NCBI GenBank assembly: GCA_051278165.1
Contig: JBNMNW010000119.1
Coordinates: forward strand, 1-16,127
DNA length: 16,127 bases
From: GCA-2684655 sp051278165
Lineage (GTDB): Bacteria; Planctomycetota; UBA1135; UBA2386
Direction: 5' to 3'
The stretch's first letter is position 1; every line of letters begins with the position of its first letter. The notes under the pieces are model-generated. The model had not been told where the DNA came from. It worked only from the letters and a program-made list of their open reading frames with translations, and searched no databases. The position numbers and the translations under genes are program-made. Positions 5,736 through 14,211 of the stretch are shown piece by piece.

Positions 5736-8700
5736 ATGAAGCCCACGACCCTTCTGTGGATTGCCAGTTCGCTGGTAGCCAGTGCCGTTCTGGCAGCCTG
5801 TGCCAGCTCCGTTCCCCCAACCGCTAGTGAAGCAGAGCAGATTGCCAATGCTCGCGACTTACTGATTGCGACGCCCGGCCGGGCCGCCGACACAGCCGAG
5901 GCGATGCTAAAGCAGAACCCTCAGCTGCGCGAAGCCCGGCTGCTGCTGGCCGAGAGTTCGTTGGCGATGTCGCGCAACCCTGATTTTTCAGGCAAGAAGC
6001 TGCACCTTCTCGATGCGACGCGCAACTTCGACAAGGCTCTCAATGATGCCGAGAACGAACCATACGCCCGCGAGTGGCGACTGCTGGCCGAAGGCTACCG
6101 AGATCTAGGCGAGTGGGCCAAGGGCAGCCAAGCCGCGATCCGTTCGGCAGACGGCTTCCAGCAACGCAAGGGGCTCGAGAACGCCAAGGAGTTCGCGCTA
6201 TCGCGTCTCGTTGGTGCCGACTGCGACTACCGCCTGTTTGTCGATGCACGCCAACCTGAGATCAAGGATGGCAAAGCCGACATGAACGGCATCGTGCCGC
6301 CGGAACCGCGCACCAGCACGCTGGCCAGCGTCGCCGTCGCCGGTTACGCCGAAGCACGAATCGACTACCCGGCGCACTGCACCAAGCAGCTGGCCATTAT
6401 CCAACGCTGGCTAGGCCAAAACGGCGAAGCGATCCGCACCTATGAGCGCGGCGTCATCAACAACCCAACCGAGACCGCGATCCACGATGCCTACATCAAC
6501 TGGATGTGCGATCTGGGTCAGGAAGACGCTCTCGTCGGCGCCTATCGTCGGTTCGTGCGCGAGAAGCCGAATGCGACAGTCCTGCGCTGGTATCAAGGTC
6601 GCGCGATCTACGCGCGCGCCAATCGCCTGCGCCGCGAAGGCAACTTCCAAGGTTCGATCGCGATCTACCAGAAGTCGCGCGACGTGTTCGCTCAGTATCT
6701 CGCGCTGACGCCGCAGTACCGCGACGCGATCGGCCAATGGCAAGCGCTGTGTGACCTGTCGATGGCGCGCTGTGCGGCCGACAATGGCGACCTCGACGCG
6801 GCCCAGAAGCACTTGCTGAGTGCTGGCGAAACTTCGCCCAAGACCACCGAGTATGTCGATGGCAAGCCAACGCTGACGGACAGCTACGGCAACCACTTCA
6901 CCGGTGCTGCATTCGCGATCCACATGGCACTGACCGCGAGCCCCGACAAGGCACTGGAGCGCACGCTCAAGTTCAACGAGGCGATCGTGACGCGCTTCCC
7001 CGACCAGTGGGGCTTCATCTACAACAACGCCGGTTTGGCCGCGCGTGACCTCGGCGTACAGGTCGCTGCGAACGGCGACGAGCCGGCCGCAATGGCACTG
7101 TGGGAGCGCAGCTACCAGCACTACGTCAAGGCCGTCGAACTGTCGCCAACCGATGCGCGCATCGTCAACGACTGCGGCCTGATGTTGATCTACCACCTCA
7201 ACCGCGACCTCGACCACGCCCGCCAACTGTGCGAGCGCGCGATTGAACTCGGCTCGGAACAACTCGCCGAGATGGACGAAGATGTCAGCGAGCGGGACCG
7301 CCACCTACTCGAAGAAGCGGTCGGCGACGCTTGGCAAAACATTGCCATCTTGCTGCGCACGAACAAGAAAGCGCCGTTTGAGGACTACCAGCGCTTCTGC
7401 GAAGAAGCCGTCAAGTTCTACCCCTACCAACGTCGCGAGGCCGCGGCGATGCTGCGCAACAAGGGCGAAACCAAGCTCGGCTCGACGGCACGCGGAGCAG
7501 CATCTGGTCGCGGCACTGCATCTGGCAGCAACTCGGGTTCGTCCAACGCGAGCACGGTTAGCAACGGGCAGCAAAGTGGCGCCGCCGAGGCGCTCAAGAA
7601 GGCGATGCCCGAGATCGAAAAATACGCAGCCAACAAGGACTACGATTCGGCCCTCAACGTGCTCGACAAGCTTGTCAAGGACTGCAAGAACCACGCCCCC
7701 TACCGGCTGATGGTCGGCAAGATAACGTGGCAGCTCGCCAACCAAGCGCGTGACAGCGGCCGCAAAGGCACCGCGTCCTTCTACCAAGACGCGGCGCGCG
7801 CATTTAAGAAGGCCGTCGAACTAGACCCAGAGCCAATCGAGCCGCGCCAGCTGCTAGCGCAGGCGCAGTTTGACAGCAACGAAACGCAGAAGGCTACGGA
7901 CACGATCTCTTCGCTGCTGCTGCACATGCAGTCGCAGGGCGGTGGCACCAACGAGCAAGGGCTCGCGGCACACGCATTGCGCGCCAACGCCGCGTCCCGT
8001 GCCTACGCACAAGCCAAGAACGGCGGCAACAACGACGCTGGCCTGCTGATGTCGGCGCGCACCTCGATGCGCTGGCTTGAGCAACAGGGCAACCTGACGC
8101 CGGAGCTACTCAAGCTGTGGTCAACGACCGAGCAATGGGCCGAAGCGCCCGCCGAAGCGACCAACGTCTACGTTCGCGCCAGCGAGCGCGCGCCGGCCGA
8201 CTTCGCGATGCTCGAGCTGGTGGTCAGCACCGCCGCCTCGCAGAAGCAGCTGCCACTAGCAATCGAATCGCTCAAGAAGCGAGATGACGCCGGCACCGTT
8301 TGGTATCTCGGCAAGGCGCAGTATTACTTCGCTGGCGACCAGCGCGAGGGCGGCAAGGCTGACGACGCGCTCAAGACCATCGATGAGGCCATCGCGAGCT
8401 TCACCAAATCGATGACCAAGAACGCCGGCTACAAGGATAGCTGCGAGCAATGGATCGCCATGTGCCTCGGCAAGCAGGGCAACATCGCGTTCTCGCTCAA
8501 GAAGTATGACGAAGCGGAAAAGCTGTTCCTGCAAGCAACCGCTGCCCGCCCCGACCTGATCAATCAGGACCTCGGACTGACCGAGACGACCAAGCGCGGC
8601 ATCGGGCTCTTGGTCTACATGTATGTCCAGAAGAACGACCTCCAGAAGTGCGAGTCGATCAGCCGTGCCGCCGCCGAGTCGGCGCTGAGCGACGTCGACC

Positions 8701-9167
8701 TGCAGAACAACTCGGGTCTGTTCGCGCGCGACTACGGCAACCAGATCGAGCGCAACGGCAAGGTCAAAGAAGCGCAAGAGATGTATGAGCAGAGCTACAA
8801 GGCGTATGGCCGCGCCGTGCAGCTCGACGGCAAGAACGTGCGCCTGCGCAACGACCTGGCACTGATTGCGATCTACCACCTCGATCGCGACTGGGACAAG
8901 GTCAAGGCCTTGCTCGACGCAGCGATCGCCGATGGCGAGCGCACGCTGGCGGACTCGCCCCCGGAAGACGCGGAACAAAAGCAACAACTCGAGGAAGCCG
9001 TCGGCGACAGCTACGAGAACCTCGCGTTGTGGCATATCAAGCACTCCAAGGATGGAGCCGCTGCCAAGGCCGCCGCGACCAAGAGTCAGAACTACTATCC
9101 CGGCCAGCGTCGCCCCGGCGCTCGCCGACATCTGCGCAGCGCGGAACAGCTCTTGCAAGGTAAGTAG
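5736..9167 (+). CDS. Large TPR-repeat lipoprotein with duplicated halves
   Basis: 1143 residues from the ATG at 5736. I chose this start over in-frame codons from 5442 because it begins a lipoprotein signal (KPTTLLW...) ending in the lipobox LAAC with Cys22, and GGTGA lies eight bases before it. The earlier start would overlap the divergent permease. The body is almost wholly TPR-like helices (for example GEAIRTYERGVINNPTE and YDEAEKLFLQATAARPDL). A Ser/Gly/Ala-rich linker at about 580-620 splits it. Residues about 281-575 and 854-1138 are homologous: both contain NN.GL.ARD.G, then IYHL.RD, LEEAVGD and a Y-x-x-Q-R-R end. It is probably a membrane-tethered periplasmic scaffold. No enzyme motif was seen, and partners are unknown. 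Confidence 0.85.
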   Translation: MKPTTLLWIASSLVASAVLAACASSVPPTASEAEQIANARDLLIATPGRAADTAEAMLKQNPQLREARLLLAESSLAMSRNPDFSGKKLHLLDATRNFDKALNDAENEPYAREWRLLAEGYRDLGEWAKGSQAAIRSADGFQQRKGLENAKEFALSRLVGADCDYRLFVDARQPEIKDGKADMNGIVPPEPRTSTLASVAVAGYAEARIDYPAHCTKQLAIIQRWLGQNGEAIRTYERGVINNPTETAIHDAYINWMCDLGQEDALVGAYRRFVREKPNATVLRWYQGRAIYARANRLRREGNFQGSIAIYQKSRDVFAQYLALTPQYRDAIGQWQALCDLSMARCAADNGDLDAAQKHLLSAGETSPKTTEYVDGKPTLTDSYGNHFTGAAFAIHMALTASPDKALERTLKFNEAIVTRFPDQWGFIYNNAGLAARDLGVQVAANGDEPAAMALWERSYQHYVKAVELSPTDARIVNDCGLMLIYHLNRDLDHARQLCERAIELGSEQLAEMDEDVSERDRHLLEEAVGDAWQNIAILLRTNKKAPFEDYQRFCEEAVKFYPYQRREAAAMLRNKGETKLGSTARGAASGRGTASGSNSGSSNASTVSNGQQSGAAEALKKAMPEIEKYAANKDYDSALNVLDKLVKDCKNHAPYRLMVGKITWQLANQARDSGRKGTASFYQDAARAFKKAVELDPEPIEPRQLLAQAQFDSNETQKATDTISSLLLHMQSQGGGTNEQGLAAHALRANAASRAYAQAKNGGNNDAGLLMSARTSMRWLEQQGNLTPELLKLWSTTEQWAEAPAEATNVYVRASERAPADFAMLELVVSTAASQKQLPLAIESLKKRDDAGTVWYLGKAQYYFAGDQREGGKADDALKTIDEAIASFTKSMTKNAGYKDSCEQWIAMCLGKQGNIAFSLKKYDEAEKLFLQATAARPDLINQDLGLTETTKRGIGLLVYMYVQKNDLQKCESISRAAAESALSDVDLQNNSGLFARDYGNQIERNGKVKEAQEMYEQSYKAYGRAVQLDGKNVRLRNDLALIAIYHLDRDWDKVKALLDAAIADGERTLADSPPEDAEQKQQLEEAVGDSYENLALWHIKHSKDGAAAKAAATKSQNYYPGQRRPGARRHLRSAEQLLQGK

Positions 9168-9168
9168 T

Positions 9169-10845
9169 ATGCAAATCGCCTCGCGCTTGTCCCTGCCCCT
9201 CGTGCTGCTCGCCGCTCTGCCGGCGCAGCGCGGGGAGACGCCACCAGCAAGGCCGGCATCGCCAGTTGCGGTCCCGGCGGTTGCGTCCCCGCAAGATCCC
9301 GTTGTCGTAACGCAGCAGGAACAAAACCAGTTGCGAGCGACAGCGTTCAAGGCCGAGAACGAGGGCCGCTACGGCGTTGCCGCCGACGCGTTCCTTAAAT
9401 TATCGAACTCGGCCCCAGCTCGTCAGGACTGGATCATTGCGGCTGGCAGATGCCTCGGCCGCAGTGGTCGCTTTGCCGCTGCGATCGATTTGCTCGACGC
9501 TGGCCGCAAGCGCTTCGATGGCGACATCGAGATCTCGGCCATGCTGGCGCGCACGCTGCTGCTGCAGACCGAGAGCGCCGCCGACATGATGAACCCCGAG
9601 ATCATCTGGGCGGATGCAGCGGAGATCGCCGAAGGAGTCTTGAAGGCCTACCCGGACCACGAAGACTGCCGCCTACTGCTGGCGCAAGCGCGCTACCTGA
9701 TGGGCAACTGGGATGAAGCGGTTCGCCAAGCGCAAGAGGCGGTCACGCGACACCCGCAACGTCCGGGCGCGCACGTGCTGCTCGGTCGCATCGCGACGGA
9801 CCGGTTCCGTCGTTTGCTGAAGGACTACCAAGAAAGCGACGCCACCGGCCAGGAACAGAGCGACCTCGTTGGCAAACTGCACGCCGAACGTGTGCGCGCC
9901 AAGCAGGCGTTCATGCAAGCTGCCAAGCTGGACCCGACCCGCGCTCACCCGCACGTGGCCCTGAGTCAGCTAGCCTCTATCGATGGCAATCTCGATGAAG
10001 CCAAGGCGCATCTACGCGACGCGCTCGCCATTGACCCGGATGTCGCCGTCGACCACGACATGCTGACGGCCGACATGAACGCGCAACAGCGACTCGCCTT
10101 CTACCAAGGTATTCGCGAGCAGTTCACGAAGGCCACGACGCTGCCGAAGGCGCCGCGCGCCAAGCGGACCGCGACGCTGCTCTTTCACGAAGGGCGGGCG
10201 CAACTGGATGGCTTGCAGTTCGCAGCCGCGCGAACCTCGTTCCGCCTCGCGATTGCCGGCGACCCATCGGCCAAGAACGCCCACTACTACTGCTTCCTCG
10301 CAGCCTACTACCTCAAGGACTACGACGACGCCGAGCAGCATGCTGCGATCTACGCCCGCGCCGGCGCGCCGGCATTTGCCGATGTTTTGCGGGCCGTATC
10401 CGCAATCGATCGCGTGCAGATCGCCGAGATGGTTCTCTACCTTGGCAACCGCGCCTACGAAGAGCAACGCATCGAGAACAGCCGCGACCTGAACCACGTC
10501 ATTGCGTGCCTCAAGGACTCGGCAGACGCATGGAACAACCACGCGTATCTATGTCGCGAGACCGAGCAGTTCGAGAGTGCCTACTCCTCCTACCAGCATG
10601 CGATCGAGAAGGAGCCGACGTCGGCACAACTGTGGAACGACGCGGCAGTCGTGCTGCAATACCACCTGCCGACGCGCAACAACCTGACGAAGGCGCGCAC
10701 GATGTATGAGACGGCGCTGCAACTCGCAACCACATCGCTCGCCGACAAATCGATCAGCGCACAGCAGCGCACGTTTGCAGAAGAGGCTCAGGTCAACGCG
10801 CGGGCAAACATCGCCGCGCTAGACAAGCTCTCTAAGGGCAAGTAG
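9169..10845 (+). CDS. Secreted TPR-repeat protein, shorter paralogue of the upstream gene
   Basis: 558 residues. The ATG at 9169 lies one base after the upstream stop, with AAGG eight bases before it inside the preceding gene, so the two genes form a coupled pair. A signal peptide ends near residue 19 without a lipobox, followed by a Pro/Ala-rich stretch to about 45. The rest is TPR-like, for example AKAHLRDALAIDPD and AYSSYQHAIEKEPTSAQLWND. Residues about 334-550 correspond to the repeated module of the upstream lipoprotein: WNNHAYL.RE, then LWNDAAVVLQYHL, a helix with ETALQLATTSLAD and an EEAQVNARANIAAL end. An in-frame start at 8866 would lie inside the upstream gene and gives low-complexity sequence, so it was not used. 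It is probably periplasmic and works with the lipoprotein; this is inferred from pairing and homology. Confidence 0.83.
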   Translation: MQIASRLSLPLVLLAALPAQRGETPPARPASPVAVPAVASPQDPVVVTQQEQNQLRATAFKAENEGRYGVAADAFLKLSNSAPARQDWIIAAGRCLGRSGRFAAAIDLLDAGRKRFDGDIEISAMLARTLLLQTESAADMMNPEIIWADAAEIAEGVLKAYPDHEDCRLLLAQARYLMGNWDEAVRQAQEAVTRHPQRPGAHVLLGRIATDRFRRLLKDYQESDATGQEQSDLVGKLHAERVRAKQAFMQAAKLDPTRAHPHVALSQLASIDGNLDEAKAHLRDALAIDPDVAVDHDMLTADMNAQQRLAFYQGIREQFTKATTLPKAPRAKRTATLLFHEGRAQLDGLQFAAARTSFRLAIAGDPSAKNAHYYCFLAAYYLKDYDDAEQHAAIYARAGAPAFADVLRAVSAIDRVQIAEMVLYLGNRAYEEQRIENSRDLNHVIACLKDSADAWNNHAYLCRETEQFESAYSSYQHAIEKEPTSAQLWNDAAVVLQYHLPTRNNLTKARTMYETALQLATTSLADKSISAQQRTFAEEAQVNARANIAALDKLSKGK

Positions 10846-10848
10846 CCC

Positions 10849-10870
10849 GCTCACTGCGAAGTTCGCGAGC
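10849..10870 (+). terminator. Candidate hairpin after the TPR operon
   Basis: GCTC (10849-10852) pairs with GAGC (10867-10870), and GCGA (10856-10859) with TCGC (10863-10866), separated by a three-base bulge and an AGT loop. It begins four bases after the stop codon. No T-run follows, so confidence is low. Confidence 0.3.
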
Positions 10871-10880
10871 CCTTAGCCCA

Positions 10881-10910
10881 CCAACCCGAGTCGGCTTGCG
10901 AAGCGGTTGG
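10881..10910 (-). terminator. Candidate hairpin between convergent genes
   Basis: CCAACC (10881-10886) pairs with GGTTGG (10905-10910), enclosing an inner GCTT-GCG-AAGC stem. It lies three bases past the stop of the minus-strand NRDE gene and could stop transcription from either side. There is a seven-base bulge and no T-run. Confidence 0.3.
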
Positions 10911-10913
10911 CCG

Positions 10914-11651
10914 CTATGACTCTGGCCGCAACCGGGCGGCGAGATTGCTGTAGTTGCGATAGCTCGTCACGTCCGGTGGCCCAGCGGCGTAGCGCCAGAT
11001 CAAACCGCCCGAGTCATCGCCAGGAACGGCGACCAGAGAGCTCGACACCGTCGCATAGTTCTCGCCGTGCTTGCAGACGGTATGAAAGCCGTCGCCGCCA
11101 CGATCACACACCGCGGTCGCCAGCGCGTGCAGACGATCGTCGATGGCTAGCCCTTCGGCCAACGCCGGATCGAGATGGCGCGGCGACCAATCGCCCGCCG
11201 CATGTTCATTGGTCAGCGACAGCACCGGGTTCAGCCATTCGTCGCAACTCACCTGGCCTTTGGCGTTGCGGATCACGACCATGCGATCCCGATCCGCGAC
11301 CACCAACTGGAAGCCTGAATGCTGGTGTTCGCGAACCAACTTGAGCACGGCCTGCACCCCAGACTCGACATCGTCGTGATCGAGGGCGAGATGCGGCAGA
11401 TGGCCACGCGACGGCGCCCCCATAATCGACGGCTCGCCGATCACGTTGGTCAAACCTGCGAAGTGACCGAGATCATTGACGCACAGCCACGTGCCACCCG
11501 CGACGCGATCGCGCGGTGACAAGATGCGTCGGCGTTCGCCTTCCCAGATGCCTGGAGGCGCTGCCTTGCGGCCAGTTTGTTCGTCTCGGTTGGCGGCAAT
11601 GATCAACGGGTAATCGACCGACAAACCACGTAACACGATCAGCGAGCACAT
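10914..11651 (-). CDS. NRDE/TANGO2-family protein
   Basis: 245 residues. The chosen start, ATG 11651, begins MCSLIVL and reaches NRDE at residues 21-24, exactly the N-terminal signature of the NRDE (TANGO2) family. A GAGAG lies seven bases upstream. Cys2 becomes N-terminal after methionine removal and is the conserved nucleophile-like residue of this Ntn-hydrolase-like fold. The family core AGGTWLCVNDLGHFAGLTNV follows. The biochemical role of bacterial members is not settled; TANGO2 in eukaryotes has been linked to heme and lipid handling. An open frame back to 11867 was rejected because its extra 72 residues overlap the transporter gene and resemble no protein. It follows the transporter by ten bases, so it is probably co-transcribed, and it ends tail to tail with the TPR operon. 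Confidence 0.88.
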   Translation of the reverse strand: MCSLIVLRGLSVDYPLIIAANRDEQTGRKAAPPGIWEGERRRILSPRDRVAGGTWLCVNDLGHFAGLTNVIGEPSIMGAPSRGHLPHLALDHDDVESGVQAVLKLVREHQHSGFQLVVADRDRMVVIRNAKGQVSCDEWLNPVLSLTNEHAAGDWSPRHLDPALAEGLAIDDRLHALATAVCDRGGDGFHTVCKHGENYATVSSSLVAVPGDDSGGLIWRYAAGPPDVTSYRNYSNLAARLRPES

Positions 11652-11661
11652 GTGGGTTCTC

Positions 11662-12909
11662 TCAGATAGCAGAGCGACGTTCGACTCTGCGCAGCAACAA
11701 CATCCCCAATCCGGCGACGCCACACAACAGTGCCCCGACAACGAAGGCAAAGTGGAAGTCTGGGCCATCGTCGCCACGGACCACAAAGGCCCCCAGCAGC
11801 GGCCCCAAGGCCAGGCCGAACTGGATGCAACTCTGAACCAGCGCAAACGCCAAGGTGCGATGCTCATCGGGCACGCGCTTGCTCATTGCCGCAAACGCCA
11901 ACGTCATCGAGCCTGCCATCGCGCACGCACAGGCACAGCGCATCAGCAAAAATTGGTCGATATTGGCGACCAAGGAGGTCAACGCCTGCACCACGGCGAG
12001 CGCGATGCTGAGCACGATCAGACACCGCAACGGCCCGTGTCGATCCGCCATGCGTCCCCAGACCGGCGTGCAAAACCACTGCGCAATCGCCATCACTCCG
12101 AACGCCAAGGCAATCGTGCGATCGACAGCCATGCTTTCCGAACCACTGATCGCAAGCAGCACGCTCTGCGGTCCCAGTTCACGCACGAACAGGGACACCA
12201 TCGGTTCGAAGATGTTCTGCCCGAGCCGGAGCACCATCACCATCAATAGCAGCGTGGCCAAAACACGATTGCCAAGCATGCTGCGACACGCAAGCCAGAA
12301 GCCACCGAAGAACGAGTGGCGACGGGCGGCAGCCAACGGCGGCAATTCGACGGCTCGCACCTGCAGCCAGATCGCCGAGATCAATGAGAACACGCTCGCA
12401 ACCCAGAACAAGCCGCTGCGACCAAACAGCCCGGTGATCTCCGCGCCCAGATACGGCCCCAGCAAGGTGCCCAGCGCCATCGCCGTCTGCAGGCGCGCAA
12501 TGATGCGACCATGCACGTAGCGCGGTAACTGCCCCGTCCCCAACGCCATCACCGGAGCGACGTAGCCAGCAAACATGCCTTGGGCGACGCGGATCGCCAG
12601 CAACCACATTGGCGACGGCGCTAACGGCATGCATGCGGTCGTCACGGCTATGGCAAGGTTGGCCCGCACCGCCATGCGCTTCTTGCCGAAGCGATCACCT
12701 AGCGCACCCCAAATCGGCCCCATGCAGGCAGCGGCAAACGGGCCGGCTCCAAAGATCATCGCAGCCCACATCGCGACCTGCTGCGGATCGACGATCTCGA
12801 ACTCTTCCTCGATGTAGAGCGCGAGCACCGGCAAGAACGCCATCAGGCCCAACGCCGTGGTGAACAAGCTGAGCCACGCCGCTCGGAAGTTGCGCCGTCC
12901 TGGATGCAA
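11662..12909 (-). CDS. Major facilitator superfamily exporter, MdtG-like
   Basis: 415 residues with about twelve hydrophobic helices. Loop 2-3 carries the MFS motif A, GPIWGALGDRFGKKR (64-78), and the symmetric loop 8-9 has TPVWGRMADRHGPLR (281-295). The N-terminal half has RVAQGMFAGYVAPVMALGTGQLP (107 onward) and the motif-C-like TLLGPYLGAEITG, the pattern of drug:proton antiporters such as MdtG. It should export a hydrophobic or drug-like substrate, but the substrate cannot be named. The frame begins at a TTG (12909) after an in-frame TAG, with AGGTAG nine bases upstream. No in-frame ATG occurs before the first helix, so TTG is the best start. It is the first gene of a two-gene unit with the NRDE protein. 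Confidence 0.85.
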   Translation of the reverse strand: MHPGRRNFRAAWLSLFTTALGLMAFLPVLALYIEEEFEIVDPQQVAMWAAMIFGAGPFAAACMGPIWGALGDRFGKKRMAVRANLAIAVTTACMPLAPSPMWLLAIRVAQGMFAGYVAPVMALGTGQLPRYVHGRIIARLQTAMALGTLLGPYLGAEITGLFGRSGLFWVASVFSLISAIWLQVRAVELPPLAAARRHSFFGGFWLACRSMLGNRVLATLLLMVMVLRLGQNIFEPMVSLFVRELGPQSVLLAISGSESMAVDRTIALAFGVMAIAQWFCTPVWGRMADRHGPLRCLIVLSIALAVVQALTSLVANIDQFLLMRCACACAMAGSMTLAFAAMSKRVPDEHRTLAFALVQSCIQFGLALGPLLGAFVVRGDDGPDFHFAFVVGALLCGVAGLGMLLLRRVERRSAI

Positions 12910-12987
12910 GCATCTGGTCTACCTGCACGGGCCGTTGCATCGCCATGAAAAGCGGCCCGAAGTGCACCACCACAAGCCACTGCTTAC
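12910..12987. promoter_or_regulatory. Divergent intergenic region with a 7-bp inverted repeat
   Basis: This region separates the transporter unit from the plus-strand exported-protein gene and must hold their promoters if both are transcribed from here. CGGGCCG (12928-12934) and CGGCCCG (12953-12959) are perfect inverted arms 18 bases apart, a possible operator dyad. No good -10/-35 pair was recognised. Confidence 0.3.
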
Positions 12988-14211
12988 ATGCACACCTTGT
13001 TATCCAGAGTGCTCCTGCGCGCCTTCGTATTCGCTGCGCCGGCGACCGCGCTCTCGGCGCAACTCGAAATCCACGGCAGCGACGAGCTTGCCGAGCTAGC
13101 CCGGCACACGAAAACGGTTCTGCGTGAGCAACGCGCCACCAACAGCACCGATCTGTGGCACATGATGGTCGCGCACCTTCGGCTCGGGCAGCCCGTTCAA
13201 GCTCGAACCTTGCTGACGCAGCACCAAGGCTCAGAGCAACCCGAGCTGATCTTGGCGGCGTTCGCCACGCTACGGCGCACTACCGGAGAGCACCTACTAA
13301 CGAGTGCTCGCCGGCGCACCCTGGAACAGGCTCTCAGCAAGTCGGAGCAAGAGCCGTTTGCGTGCTTCCGCGATGCGGCTCTGCAAATCCATGGCCGCTA
13401 CTGCTTGGCACTGCTTGATGACGGCGCGCAGCGAAGCCAGCACGAACGCATCGCCACCCTGCGCTTGCTAGCTCTGGAAAGCGAAGCGTGGCAACCCGGG
13501 CGCGGCCACTACCGACCGACTCCTTGCCGTGGACGCCTGCTGGGGCCGGCCCCCGCCGATGCGTCGTTACTGCAGCCGCAAAGCTTCGGCATGTTGCTAG
13601 CGTCGGGGGATCGTCTGACGCAACACCTGACAAACACGCTTGTCGCTGCGCGCAGCAACTCGAAGCTGCGCTGGCAATCGATGCTGCCGCCCACTGACAC
13701 CGCCGCCCTGCTGCTAACGGCCGCGGCGCAAATTGGTGATCACGACGCCACATCGCAGGCCTTCGCGATCGTCATCAAGCAACGAGCTCAGACCCCAGGC
13801 AAGGCCGCACGCAACCTCAATGCCGCGCTGCAGGCGATCACTGGGGTGCGCTTGGCAGCCGGTGCTGGCTTGAGCCCGAGCTGGTTACGGATGGCGCCAT
13901 GGCTGCCCGACCACGTCGACGCCCTCGAGCTGCGCGGGATCCACGCGCTGAAACACCAACTCACGGTGTCACTTGAACGGCATAAGGCGTCCCAGCACTT
14001 GCGGGTTGTCGCAAGCCTGCAGCATGGCAAGTCGGCGAAGCTACCGCTCGTCATCGGCAACCGCTGGCAGCAGTTCGTCACCGAAATCGGAAGCAACCAG
14101 CCGTTCGATTGCGTGTTGGGGGGCGCCAAGTTGGCGCCCCGCAAAACGCTACCGACGAACCCGGAAACGGATCACGACGCGCTGCGTCGGCTCGACCCTC
14201 GCTGCCGGTAG
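12988..14211 (+). CDS. Exported protein of unknown function
   Basis: 407 residues. A signal peptide covers about 1-24 (cleavage after ALSA). The first two thirds are alanine/leucine-rich helices in pairs, with DASLLQPQSFGMLLASGD around residue 190 and LPPTDTAALLLTAAAQIGD around 231. The last third is more strand-like (LRVVASLQHGKSAKLPLVI). This order loosely recalls (alpha/alpha)6-toroid glycosidases with a beta tail, but I can assign no catalytic acids and do not claim that function. No Shine-Dalgarno is evident before ATG 12988. The final 21 codons run antisense through the end of the opposite gene and read RKTLPTNPETDHDALRRLDP, unlike the rest; the natural C-terminus may lie near the hairpin at 14120, with the stop lost or shifted. 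Confidence 0.65.
   Translation: MHTLLSRVLLRAFVFAAPATALSAQLEIHGSDELAELARHTKTVLREQRATNSTDLWHMMVAHLRLGQPVQARTLLTQHQGSEQPELILAAFATLRRTTGEHLLTSARRRTLEQALSKSEQEPFACFRDAALQIHGRYCLALLDDGAQRSQHERIATLRLLALESEAWQPGRGHYRPTPCRGRLLGPAPADASLLQPQSFGMLLASGDRLTQHLTNTLVAARSNSKLRWQSMLPPTDTAALLLTAAAQIGDHDATSQAFAIVIKQRAQTPGKAARNLNAALQAITGVRLAAGAGLSPSWLRMAPWLPDHVDALELRGIHALKHQLTVSLERHKASQHLRVVASLQHGKSAKLPLVIGNRWQQFVTEIGSNQPFDCVLGGAKLAPRKTLPTNPETDHDALRRLDPRCR
14120..14140 (-). terminator. Strong GC-rich hairpin at the convergent gene junction
   Basis: GGGGCGCCAA and TTGGCGCCCC are perfect inverted arms around a single G, in practice an 8-bp stem GGGGCGCC/GGCGCCCC with an AAGTT loop. It starts eight bases beyond the stop (14149) of the minus-strand gene, where a terminator would be expected, yet lies within the plus-strand open frame. 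No T-run follows on either strand. Confidence 0.5.

Noticed and set aside
6411..7304. Open frame of 297 codons on the minus strand
   Set aside because: Antisense to the first homologous block of the TPR lipoprotein; valine/alanine-rich without a ribosome binding site or domain.
8256..9350. Open frame of 364 codons on the minus strand
   Set aside because: It is wholly antisense to the TPR genes, whose repeat structure, signal sequences and tight spacing are clear. Its composition reflects GC-rich third positions.
11652..11867. N-terminal extension of the NRDE protein
   Set aside because: The family signature starts with Met-Cys at 11651, and the extension overlaps the transporter gene with Trp/Cys-rich sequence unlike protein.
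12695..12973. Alternative minus-strand frame upstream of the MFS gene, considered as a frameshifted N-terminus
   Set aside because: The transporter already has an intact first helix from TTG 12909 with AGGTAG upstream; the other frame adds no membrane helix or family motif.
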